From Kiritimatiellia bacterium (GTDB taxonomy: Bacteria; Verrucomicrobiota; Kiritimatiellia; SLAD01): a stretch of DNA of 33,389 nt. The stretch's first letter is position 1, and the number at the start of each line of letters is the position of its first letter. Shown one piece after another: positions 17,703-25,008 of the stretch. A program made the translations under genes and the position numbers. The DNA lies in the NCBI GenBank assembly GCA_007123265.1, contig SKLK01000078.1, forward strand, positions 1 to 33,389, given 5' to 3'. Under the pieces are notes generated by a model, which worked only from the letters and a program-made list of their open reading frames with translations, did no database searches and was not told the DNA's origin.

Positions 17703-19085
17703 ATGACCGACGCATCAGACGGCAAAGAAATCAAACAACCGCCAAAGATCAAACTGGGGTTAGCCGATACGAAGCCTGCGCCCGGTGCTTCGCCAGCCAA
17801 GCCATCTACGGAAAAAGACGATGCGCCGCAACCGAAAATCAAACTGGGTTTGGGCTCGGTAACCAAAGCCATTGATGAGGCGCAGGCCGCCGAGTCGAAA
17901 GACGATTCAGTACCTGCCAAGGAAACCCCAAAAGCTGACGCACCGGAGAAAGACGTGGCCGATCAATCGACTCCTGAAGAAAAATCATCCGAAAAACCCA
18001 AGATCAAGTTGAATCTGGACCAAGCCGAGGCCAAGCCTGAGGAAGAGGCCGAAAAAGAAGCCCCCAAGGCCGAAGAAAAGCAGGTGGAAGAACCTGAGCA
18101 ACCGGCTGCGGAGTCCAAACCAGAGGCAGAGGAAAAGCCGAAGATCAAGCTCGGCCTCGGACAGAACGACGCACCCAAGGCCGAGCAGGCCGAGGAAAAA
18201 CCCAAGATCAAGTTGAATCTGGACCAAGCTGAAGCCAAGCCTGAGGAAGAGGCCAAAAAAGAAGCGCCCAAGGCCGAAGAAAAGCAGGTAGAAAAACCCG
18301 CGCAACCGGCTGCGGAGGAAGAGTCGGCGGAAGAGTCGGAAGCCGCCAAAGGGCGGACGATGCAGATTGCCGATATTGAGGGCGAATCGCTTGATGACCT
18401 GTACAAGGCGGCGCTCAATGCGACGCAGCGCGTCATTTTGGACGAAAAAGAGCGCGCCGCAGACGCCGGAACGGCTGAATCAGAAACCCAGGCTCTGAAA
18501 AAGGCGGAGATGGCGGAATCCACAAAGAAGTCGACGGCGCGGCTCGACTTGCAAGACATGCTTTCGGACGAAGACCGGAAGGAAATGCTCAAGGACGAGA
18601 CCATGCACATTAACGTCGATGGCGAAGCAGAGCCGCAGAAGCCCAAGGGTACATTGAAGATTTCACGCACGGCCGACGCCGAACCGCCGGCGCGGTCGGA
18701 TTCGACCATGCCCATCAGCTTGGATACGGAGGAATCGAAGAAGAGCGAAACCGCGCGGATCGAACTTCCACGTGAAGTGGCGTCCAGCAGCGGGCCCTCG
18801 AGTCAGCGGAAAACCATTCGCATTAAGCGCCCCGACGGGAGCGGCGCGGCGCCCCGCTCATTGAGCGTCGCCCGAAAGGCGGAGCCGGCCAGCGATGTTG
18901 GCGGCGCCGACTCGGAAGCAGTCACAAAAGCCAGTACGCTGACCTTGGATCACGAGGAGGAATCGGTTCATCCGGCATTTGGCGCAGTTGCGCTGGTGGC
19001 GGTATTGGTGGGGGTGCTTTTGCTCTATGTGCTCGTGGCCACACTGACGTCGGCACTGCCGTTCCCTGGACGCTTGGTGGGCTAA
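17703..19085 (+). CDS. Repetitive Lys/Glu/Ala-rich protein with C-terminal membrane anchor; function unknown
   Basis: I do not recognise a catalytic domain. The 460-residue protein has five copies of a short basic-hydrophobic motif, PKIKLGL or PKIKLNL, starting near residues 14, 44, 99, 146 and 167, in long Glu/Lys/Ala/Pro linkers likely to be disordered. Residues about 97-137 and 165-205 are near-identical, reflecting a 123-bp DNA repeat. The middle and C-terminal parts carry a second recurring pattern, Thr followed by alternating hydrophobics (TMQIADI, TMHINVD, TMPISLD, TARIEL, TIRIKR, TLTLDH). A single hydrophobic segment (about 425-447, AFGAVALVAVLVGVLLLYVL) anchors the C terminus. There is no signal peptide, so the repeats should face the cytoplasm. 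GGAGAA lies 8 nt before the ATG. thioredoxin follows 86 bp downstream. Confidence 0.75.
   Translation: MTDASDGKEIKQPPKIKLGLADTKPAPGASPAKPSTEKDDAPQPKIKLGLGSVTKAIDEAQAAESKDDSVPAKETPKADAPEKDVADQSTPEEKSSEKPKIKLNLDQAEAKPEEEAEKEAPKAEEKQVEEPEQPAAESKPEAEEKPKIKLGLGQNDAPKAEQAEEKPKIKLNLDQAEAKPEEEAKKEAPKAEEKQVEKPAQPAAEEESAEESEAAKGRTMQIADIEGESLDDLYKAALNATQRVILDEKERAADAGTAESETQALKKAEMAESTKKSTARLDLQDMLSDEDRKEMLKDETMHINVDGEAEPQKPKGTLKISRTADAEPPARSDSTMPISLDTEESKKSETARIELPREVASSSGPSSQRKTIRIKRPDGSGAAPRSLSVARKAEPASDVGGADSEAVTKASTLTLDHEEESVHPAFGAVALVAVLVGVLLLYVLVATLTSALPFPGRLVG
17991..18317 (+). repeat. Duplicated 123-bp unit inside the IKL-repeat gene
   Basis: Positions 17991-18113 and 18195-18317 are near-identical direct repeats, 204 bp apart (68 codons, so in frame). 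They differ at about ten positions, several synonymous. This indicates duplication by slippage or unequal recombination while the reading frame was preserved. Confidence 0.85.
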
Positions 19086-19171
19086 TTAGCAAAGTTTACT
19101 GGAAATCCTGCCTGTTCCAGATCGACATGACGAATGGAACGTATAGGTTTATTCATTGAAAGGAATACGAG

Positions 19172-19501
19172 ATGGCAAGTGATAAAATTATTACGGTGAC
19201 CGAAGCGAACTGGCAGTCGGATGTGTTGGACTCTACACAACCGGTCTTGGTCGATTTCTGGGCGGAGTGGTGCGGTCCCTGCAAAGCCATTGCGCCGATT
19301 CTCGATGAGTTGGCGGAGGAGCTGGATGGCCGAATCAAGATTGCCAAGGTTGATGTGGATCAACTATCCGATTTAGCCGGTCAGTTCGGCATTCGCTCGA
19401 TTCCCACCCTGCTGGTGATGCAGGGAGGCGAGGTCAAAGAGCAAATGGTGGGCGCCCTTTCCAAGCCCGCCCTCAAAGCCAAGCTGGAAGCGCACCTTTA
19501 A
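19172..19501 (+). CDS. trxA: Thioredoxin
   Basis: A 109-residue cytoplasmic dithiol-disulfide oxidoreductase with the active site WCGPCK (Cys34, Cys37), the preceding LVDFWAEWC strand, the buried-Asp region (VDFWA) and the cis-Pro loop [10 protein letters not shown]. It has standard length for thioredoxin and no signal peptide. An AAGGA site lies 8-9 nt before the ATG. It would be recycled by thioredoxin reductase, not seen in the window. It lies between the anchored repeat protein and the LpxC-like gene on the same strand. Confidence 0.96.
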   Translation: MASDKIITVTEANWQSDVLDSTQPVLVDFWAEWCGPCKAIAPILDELAEELDGRIKIAKVDVDQLSDLAGQFGIRSIPTLLVMQGGEVKEQMVGALSKPALKAKLEAHL

Positions 19502-19579
19502 TCCGTCGCCCCGATGCGCCCAAGGGCACGCTGGTGGGGGGGATAGCTCCTTACAACCGGCGTGCAACGGAACTACCGG

Positions 19580-20629
19580 ATGAGTGATGTTTCTGTAGCA
19601 GCCGAACCCGCTTACGGCATCGTGTTGGCGGGTGATATGGACCTAATCCGCAGATCGCATGACCGCTTCCAGGAATTGGCAGTGGACTGTGATCATATGG
19701 CCGACGCGGTACCCGTAAAACCGCGCCCGGCCCGCACGGTGGCAACCGAGGTCTCGACGGAAGGACCGGGAACTTTCCTCGGCAATGAACGCCGCACAAT
19801 CACCTTAAAACCCTCTGATCAGCCCGGTTGGTGGTTTAATCGATGTGACCACACGGATTATCTGCCGGTTGGTGTTTCGGTTATGAATGTGTGGACGACC
19901 GGTAGCGTCGTCAGCAATATCGTCTTGCGCAGTGGCCCGCCCAGCAATTATATCCGTATGGTCGAGCACATGATCGCACTGCGGCTGGGTCGGGACGTCG
20001 ACCACCTGGTAATCGAACTGAGTTCCGGCGATCCGCCCCTGTTTGACCGGGGCAGTTTGGACTTACTGGAGGCCCTTGACGCTGCGGGTCGGCAGGATGT
20101 GCCGGGAACGGTCGACTATGTCACCGTCAAGGAGACCGTGACGGTTGGCGGTCCGTCCGGCAGCTTTCTGACGCTCATGCCGGCGGATCCGCATCGCCCC
20201 ATGCTGACGCTGGACTGTGCCGTTGACTTTAAGACCGCCATTGGCCAACAGCGCATTCGCTTTCCGGTCACCGAAGAGCATTTCACCTATGGGGCCGCGG
20301 CGCGCACCAATTCCTCGGCGTCCAAGAAGCTTTATTGCCAGACGATTGGCAAGTGCTTTGCCGATATCAGAAATCTCGGTTACACGGAAAAGAATGTGCT
20401 GATTGCCGGACGACGAAAGTATTTAAATGAGCCGGCCTTGATGCATAATGGAAAATCGTTGGAGGCGGTTTGGCATCGCGCGGTACTGGACTTGCTGGCG
20501 GCGCTGGCATTAATCGATCGCGGCCGCTTTCTCGGACATGTGGTGTCCTACAAGGCGGGCCACACGTTGGACGTGCAAATGATCCGATTGCTATATCAGT
20601 TGGATCTGTTAAAGTCCGTCAAAATTTAA
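19580..20629 (+). CDS. Divergent LpxC-family protein (UDP-3-O-acyl-GlcNAc deacetylase-like)
   Basis: The 349-residue protein matches LpxC along its length: GPGTFLGNERRTITLKP replaces the usual GVGLHSG opening, MVEHMIALRLGRDVDHLVIEL matches the TVEHL motif with catalytic Glu129 and Zn ligand His130, ARTNS replaces RTFGF, YLNEPAL corresponds to LNExGLRF, and SYKAGH carries His328. The second Zn ligand pair, normally HKxxD, reads His299-RAVL-Asp304, one residue longer than HxxxD. The catalytic-helix IGD is also lost. About 50 N-terminal residues precede the LpxC fold. LpxC performs the committed step of lipid A synthesis; here activity is uncertain and a housekeeping copy may exist elsewhere. 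A GTG at 19562 would add six residues. No fabZ or lpxA is adjacent; lpxB lies 0.8 kb away on the opposite strand. Confidence 0.7.
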   Translation: MSDVSVAAEPAYGIVLAGDMDLIRRSHDRFQELAVDCDHMADAVPVKPRPARTVATEVSTEGPGTFLGNERRTITLKPSDQPGWWFNRCDHTDYLPVGVSVMNVWTTGSVVSNIVLRSGPPSNYIRMVEHMIALRLGRDVDHLVIELSSGDPPLFDRGSLDLLEALDAAGRQDVPGTVDYVTVKETVTVGGPSGSFLTLMPADPHRPMLTLDCAVDFKTAIGQQRIRFPVTEEHFTYGAAARTNSSASKKLYCQTIGKCFADIRNLGYTEKNVLIAGRRKYLNEPALMHNGKSLEAVWHRAVLDLLAALALIDRGRFLGHVVSYKAGHTLDVQMIRLLYQLDLLKSVKI

Positions 20630-20650
20630 AATGCCGTAAAGGTATTTTGC

Positions 20651-20670
20651 CCGTCGGGATGGCCCGGCGG
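20651..20670. other. Hairpin before the DUF481 gene
   Basis: CCGTCGGG and CCCGGCGG form an eight-pair stem (one G-T pair) with a four-base ATGG loop between the LpxC-like gene and the next start. There is no T-run after it. It may be an mRNA processing or stability element. Confidence 0.35.
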
Positions 20671-20696
20671 TTCACCCTCAGAAACAGGAGCTATAC

Positions 20697-21452
20697 ATGA
20701 AAAAGAACTATACGTGGAGTCGTCTGCTTGTGCTGGGCGCTCTCTTCGTTGGTGTGACGGTACAGGCCGACAGTGACGAAGCAGCGAAAGATTCAAAATC
20801 AGATGTCACCTTTAGCGCCGGTCTTACCTGGACGGACGGCAACAGTGACACCTTACGCGGGAATGCCGCCGTATTATACGAAGGCGAAAAGGAACGATGG
20901 GGGTCCGTTCGCGCGGGCGTCGAAGGGAATTATGGCTATACCCGCACCGACGGGGAACGGGAAACGGACGTCGAAAATGTCCGCGCCTACATTAACGCCC
21001 GTAAACCGCTGGCCAAACATATTTATGGGGCGCTAAACTTTTCCTTCCTCCATGATGGTCAAGCCGACGTGGATTATCGCTTTATTCTCGGTCCCGGCTT
21101 GGGTATCGCGGCGTTCAAAAATGAGTCGACCGAGCTGACATTCGAGATTGGTCCTTCGTACGTCTGGGAAAAAGAAGACGGGGTCACGGATGATTATCTA
21201 GCCCTGCGATTTGCCCAGCGACTGGACCACCGCATTAGCGAGACCGCCCGCGTCTGGCAACAAGTCGAATATCTACCGAATGCCGAGAAATTCAGCGATT
21301 ACCTGTTGTTTTCCGAAATCGGCATTAGCGCTGATCTGACCCAGCGTTTGGCCCTACGCCTAGTGGCTCAAAGTGCGTACAACAATAAGCCGGCGGCGGA
21401 CACGGAGCGGCACGACCTAACCGTGATCACCGGGTTAAGTTTTACCCTCTAA
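20697..21452 (+). CDS. DUF481-family outer-membrane protein (YdiY-like)
   Basis: The 251-residue protein has a signal peptide (MKKNYTWSRLLVLGALFVGVTVQA, cut before DSDE) followed by an amphipathic beta-strand repeat. FSAGLTWTDGNSDTLRGNAAVLYEG matches the conserved first strands of DUF481 barrels with their GN(S/T) turn. It ends in TGLSFTL with an aliphatic rather than aromatic last residue. The family is associated with salt or acid stress in some enterobacteria, but the role is not established. ACAGGAGC lies 6 nt before the ATG. Its last 18 bp overlap the 3' end of lpxB on the other strand (tail to tail). Confidence 0.8.
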   Translation: MKKNYTWSRLLVLGALFVGVTVQADSDEAAKDSKSDVTFSAGLTWTDGNSDTLRGNAAVLYEGEKERWGSVRAGVEGNYGYTRTDGERETDVENVRAYINARKPLAKHIYGALNFSFLHDGQADVDYRFILGPGLGIAAFKNESTELTFEIGPSYVWEKEDGVTDDYLALRFAQRLDHRISETARVWQQVEYLPNAEKFSDYLLFSEIGISADLTQRLALRLVAQSAYNNKPAADTERHDLTVITGLSFTL

Positions 21453-22577
21453 GAGATCTGCTCCAATCAGTTTGGCGGCTGTGGCGGCCGCATCGACATC
21501 GCCCAGACGGGCGGCGATGCCTTGCAAACCGGCAAGCATCGCTGCGCGTTCGGGCGTTTCGTCTATCAGGTCTTGCATGGCTGCGGCCATGGCAGTGGGC
21601 ATGGCTGCTTCTTGAAGGAACTCCGGGCAGAGCAATTTGTCGGCGACAATATTGACCATGCCGAGGTAGGGCACCCGGATTAATCGCTTGCCGAACCAAT
21701 AGGTTAGCGGCGCGGTTTTATAGACCACGATCATCGGACACTCCATCAACGCCGTCTCAATGGTGGCCGTGCCTGACGCCACCATGGCCGCCCGCGCTTG
21801 GCGCAGGACCTGCCGCGTTTCCCCCTGCACCACCGCCACGGGCAAGTCGGTATGCGCCTCCAAGTAAGGTTCGATTAACGCAGCAATGCGCGCGGAAGGC
21901 GCGGCAATAAGAAACGTGCAGGACGGCCGCTGTTGCTTTAGTCGCTCGGCGGCCTCTAACATCACCGGCAGAATCCGTTCAATTTCCTGGCGACGGCTGC
22001 CGGGCAACACGGCCACACGCGTATCGCCAGGCGGCCAAGGCAGGTCTACGGCGGGAGCCACCAAGGCGCGTTGGGTGGCGGCAACCAATGGATGTCCGAC
22101 AAAATCGACGCGCAGGCCTGTATCCTTGAAGACCTCCACTTCGAAGGGGAAAATCACCAGCAGATGATCGACCCATTGCGCCATGCGCTTCATCCGCGAG
22201 CGATGCCAGGCCCAAACTTGGGGACAGATATAATAGATCACCTTGATCCCCCGCCGATGGGCTTCCCGGGCGAACCGCAAATTAAATCCCGGATAATCGA
22301 CAAGCAACACTGCGTCCGGTCGTTTTTCCTCCATGCGCCGGACCAAGTCGTTGAAGACGCGCCGAAAGAAGCCATAGCGTTTAAGCACTTCATATAAGCC
22401 CAGCACCGCCATGTCGCGCACATCGTACAGGATATCCATACCGGTGCGTCGAAGAGCATCGCCCCCAACCCCCCAAACCGACCAATCGGGATTCTCGCGT
22501 TGCAGCGCCTCGACAATCGGTGCTACGTGCATATCCCCGGAGATTTCCCCCGCGACGACCAGCAACGATCGGCTCAC
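21435..22577 (-). CDS. lpxB: Lipid A disaccharide synthase
   Basis: This 380-residue GT19 glycosyltransferase joins lipid X and UDP-2,3-diacylglucosamine to give the lipid A disaccharide at the inner face of the inner membrane. It begins LLVVAGEISGDMHVAPIVEAL, the diagnostic LpxB start (AGExSGD), and contains MAVLGLYEVLKRY (MxVMG-type motif), VDYPGFNLRFA, YYICPQVWAWHRSRMK, VDFVGHPLV, VAVLPGSRRQEI and ATATIETAL-like ASGTATIETAL. Length is standard. The start overlaps the preceding Gfo/Idh stop by four bases (ATGA), so lpxI, Gfo/Idh and lpxB are co-translated. The 3' end overlaps the convergent DUF481 gene. Confidence 0.97.
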   Translation of the reverse strand: MSRSLLVVAGEISGDMHVAPIVEALQRENPDWSVWGVGGDALRRTGMDILYDVRDMAVLGLYEVLKRYGFFRRVFNDLVRRMEEKRPDAVLLVDYPGFNLRFAREAHRRGIKVIYYICPQVWAWHRSRMKRMAQWVDHLLVIFPFEVEVFKDTGLRVDFVGHPLVAATQRALVAPAVDLPWPPGDTRVAVLPGSRRQEIERILPVMLEAAERLKQQRPSCTFLIAAPSARIAALIEPYLEAHTDLPVAVVQGETRQVLRQARAAMVASGTATIETALMECPMIVVYKTAPLTYWFGKRLIRVPYLGMVNIVADKLLCPEFLQEAAMPTAMAAAMQDLIDETPERAAMLAGLQGIAARLGDVDAAATAAKLIGADLLEGKT

Positions 22578-23527
22578 GAAGCGCCCTCACTCAAGCGCCG
22601 GATGATGTCGATGGCCAAATTCAGCGCCTGCGCCGCATGTTCACCCGACACCACCGGCTGATCGCGCCGGGCCACACACGCAACGAACGACTGCAACTGA
22701 TGGGCCAGCGGCTCCCCTTTTTCGATCGGCACCTCGGCCCGCTCAAACGATTGGCCAGCACGGGTATATACTTCGCCGCTTTGGTTTTGGTAATCGAGCG
22801 AGATATAGGCTGCGTCAAGGAATACCCGGATTTTGCGCATGCGTTCCGGGCTGATGCGGCTGGCGGTGATGTTGGCGACACAGCCGTTTTCGAAGGCAAG
22901 TCGGACATTGGCAATGTCCTCCGTCGGACTCAACACCGGGGCGCCCACGGCATGGATGGACTTCACAGGTGACCGCACCAAGTGCAGGATTACTTCGATA
23001 TCATGAATCATCAAATCCAATACGACACTCACCTCGGTGCCACGGGGATGGAGTCCTTCCCGCGGTGGCGGATACGGGGCCAATCGGTGCGCCTCAATGA
23101 AGCGGGGCTGGCGGGCGACCTGTTCCAAATAGCTGAGGACGGGATTGAATCGCTCCACATGCCCCACCTGAACAATCACGTTATGGGTCCGGGCCAACTG
23201 GACCAAGGCCTCCGCCTCCGCGGTGGTAGCGGCGATCGGCTTTTCAATCAGGACATGACGCTTGGCCTCTATCAGGGTGCCGGCCACCTCGCGATGGAGG
23301 TCGGTCGGAACCACCACGCTCACCGCCTCAGCGCGCTCGGCCAACTCCTCGAGGCTGGCACAAGCATGCACACCGTGCCGATCGGCAATTTCGCGGGCCC
23401 GCTTCTGGTCCACGTCGTATACACCGACCAGTTCGGCATCCTGTAGCTCATGGTAGATACGGGCGTGGTGTTGTCCCAGTGCCCCGGTACCCACTACGCC
23501 GACTTGAACGGATCGTTTTGCCATCAT
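22574..23527 (-). CDS. Gfo/Idh/MocA-family oxidoreductase in the lipid A operon
   Basis: This 317-residue NAD(P)-dependent sugar oxidoreductase has an N-terminal Rossmann motif (VGVVGTGALGQHHARIY), the family EKPIA motif with its catalytic lysine, and GHVERFNPV plus DLMIHDIEVILHL in the C-terminal domain (His in HDIE is the usual catalytic position). The ATG at 23527 is chosen because GGAGGGGAG precedes it and it overlaps the lpxI stop (ATGATG); an upstream in-frame start near 23605 would run inside lpxI. A homolog in this position, GnnA, oxidises UDP-GlcNAc C3 before GnnB amination in Acidithiobacillus and Leptospira, giving GlcNAc3N lipid A. No GnnB aminotransferase is adjacent here, so that role is only suggested. 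Confidence 0.85.
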   Translation of the reverse strand: MMAKRSVQVGVVGTGALGQHHARIYHELQDAELVGVYDVDQKRAREIADRHGVHACASLEELAERAEAVSVVVPTDLHREVAGTLIEAKRHVLIEKPIAATTAEAEALVQLARTHNVIVQVGHVERFNPVLSYLEQVARQPRFIEAHRLAPYPPPREGLHPRGTEVSVVLDLMIHDIEVILHLVRSPVKSIHAVGAPVLSPTEDIANVRLAFENGCVANITASRISPERMRKIRVFLDAAYISLDYQNQSGEVYTRAGQSFERAEVPIEKGEPLAHQLQSFVACVARRDQPVVSGEHAAQALNLAIDIIRRLSEGAS

Positions 23528-24393
23528 GTACTCCCCTCCGCTAACGCCATCGACCGGCCACCTGTCTGACGGTCCATATCCACGGCGATGAGCCGTATAC
23601 CCCATTGTCCGGCCAATTTAATCATTTCCACCTGATCTAAAAGGATTGTGCGGTGCGCCTCCACCGCCAGTACCGCCGCGCGCGCCCGCTTCATGTTGCG
23701 TAAGGTCCGCTCACCGATCACGGGAATATCAAAACGCATATCATGGCCTTGCTTGGCGGCCTTCACCACGACCGCACCGGGGCCGCCCAAGCGCCCGGCA
23801 CGTTTGATGGTCTCGTCCGTCCCTTCAAAGGCTTCCACGGCCAGAATGGTACCGGCTTTAATCACGACGGTCTGACCGATATCGAGGCCACTGGTCGCTT
23901 TAGCGACGCGAACACCCAAGGCGACGTCCGCTTGCTGTTGCTCGTCCAAGGGATCGCCGGTCAAGGGGCCGGGAGCGGGCATCGCGGCTTCCATGTAGCT
24001 ATGGGCCTCGACCAATTCGAGGCCGATAGCGGCCAGTTCATCGGCAATCGCGCCAAAAATGGAGTGGGCGTTGCGTTCCTTCAGCCCGCGCAATAAGCGC
24101 AGCAACGCGGCATCCATACGGACATTGAACAGATGCGTGGGCTTGATTTGACCGGCCATAACCACCCGGCGCACGCCACTGGCCTTGAGTGTTTCGAGTA
24201 ACGGGGCCAACTGCCCCAGATGCATCCAATGGACTTCCGAGGCCACGGCCTCAATCCGGCGGTCGGTCTCACGCTTAAAGGCAATGGCCACGATCCGTTC
24301 CACGCCTTGGCGGCGGGCCGACGCGGCCAGTACCCGCGGATACGCCCCGCGCCCCGCTATGATAGCCAATGCCTTATCGTCATGCTGTTCCAT
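23524..24393 (-). CDS. lpxI: UDP-2,3-diacylglucosamine pyrophosphatase LpxI
   Basis: The 289-residue protein cleaves UDP-2,3-diacylglucosamine to lipid X, replacing LpxH. It opens ALAIIAGRGAYP (LpxI N-domain) and shows VVMAGQIKPTHLF, the DUF1009 core LTGDPLDEQQQADVALGVRVAKATSGLDIGQTVVIKAGTILAVEAFEGTD (cited in parts: GQTVVIKAG and AVEAFEGTD), GGPGAVVVKAAKQGHDMRFDIPVIG and the C-terminal EAHRTILLDQ. The ATG at 24393 is preferred to one at 24447 because the fold starts immediately after it, although its ribosome site is weak. It is first in the lpxI-Gfo/Idh-lpxB unit. LpxI is found in Caulobacter and many lineages lacking LpxH. Confidence 0.93.
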   Translation of the reverse strand: MEQHDDKALAIIAGRGAYPRVLAASARRQGVERIVAIAFKRETDRRIEAVASEVHWMHLGQLAPLLETLKASGVRRVVMAGQIKPTHLFNVRMDAALLRLLRGLKERNAHSIFGAIADELAAIGLELVEAHSYMEAAMPAPGPLTGDPLDEQQQADVALGVRVAKATSGLDIGQTVVIKAGTILAVEAFEGTDETIKRAGRLGGPGAVVVKAAKQGHDMRFDIPVIGERTLRNMKRARAAVLAVEAHRTILLDQVEMIKLAGQWGIRLIAVDMDRQTGGRSMALAEGST

Positions 24394-24492
24394 GGTGCCC
24401 GAGTATGCCAGAGTGGCGCGGGGTAAACAACACCTTGCATGCGGCAAGAAGCGAGAATCCGTAGAATTGGCCAGCCGGGGCGGCTTCGATGA

Positions 24493-25008
24493 TTAATCGG
24501 CGCTGATTCGATGAAATTGCAGACGCTCCACCGCCACGGCCAGCGACCGGCGATCCGCACCCAAACGGGTGGTGTAGGCGGCGCGCAGCGTAATCCGGTT
24601 TGGCCCTGACTGCCAGTACACGGCGGGAACCGCTGTCGTATAGGCATGAAACGCCGAATCATCCTTGGCCAACCATTCCGTCACATAACGGTTGTTAATA
24701 AACAAGCCAATGCGTTGTCTTCGGTATGGTTGATGGGCGATACCCGTAATCAGGGTGAGCGTAACCGCTTCCGGCTCGGTCCAGTCCCAATACAGATCGG
24801 CCTCCATCGCGATCATCCATCGGAAGGTCCGCTCGGGGTTGGTTTCCGCGTGACTCCATCCCCGCCCGATCCAATCAGCTTCCGCCACCGCCCCGGGCAC
24901 GATCTCGTGAATCAGCTCCGCACCCGCCGATACGGCTGTAGCGGCCCCCCCCCCCCAGACGATGCCGGCAAGCAGGATGGAACCTACACGCAACCAACCA
25001 CGAGTCAT
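24493..25008 (-). CDS. Secreted beta-sandwich protein (DUF7024-like) with an in-frame G12 tract
   Basis: The 171-residue protein has a signal peptide (MTRGWLRVGSILLAGIVW, cut near AVSA-GAEL) and a predicted single beta-sandwich. GRGWSHAETNPERTFRWM, then QRIGLFINNRYVTEW, SGPNRITLRAAY and DRRSLAVAVERLQF follow the pattern GWSxPE..W/R...(V)xVNG..V..W...N.I(T)F..DxRxLGxAL of domains found at the C terminus of membrane glycosyl- and phosphoglycerol-transferases. Here it stands alone. This resemblance is from memory of the pattern, not an alignment. A run of twelve Gs (plus-strand Cs 24945-24956) lies in the signal peptide (WGGGA). The start overlaps the hexomutase stop (ATGA), so a longer upstream ORF is not used. 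Confidence 0.6.
   Translation of the reverse strand: MTRGWLRVGSILLAGIVWGGGAATAVSAGAELIHEIVPGAVAEADWIGRGWSHAETNPERTFRWMIAMEADLYWDWTEPEAVTLTLITGIAHQPYRRQRIGLFINNRYVTEWLAKDDSAFHAYTTAVPAVYWQSGPNRITLRAAYTTRLGADRRSLAVAVERLQFHRISAD
24945..24956. repeat. Homopolymeric C12/G12 tract in coding sequence
   Basis: Twelve consecutive Cs on the plus strand (Gs in the coding direction) encode part of the signal peptide of the small secreted protein. Loss or gain of one base would frameshift it before the mature domain. It could be a phase-variable contingency tract or a sequencing artefact. Confidence 0.9.

Noticed and set aside
23528-23605. N-terminal extension of the Gfo/Idh protein
   Set aside because: It lies within the lpxI coding region and precedes the ribosome site; the Rossmann start follows ATG at 23527.
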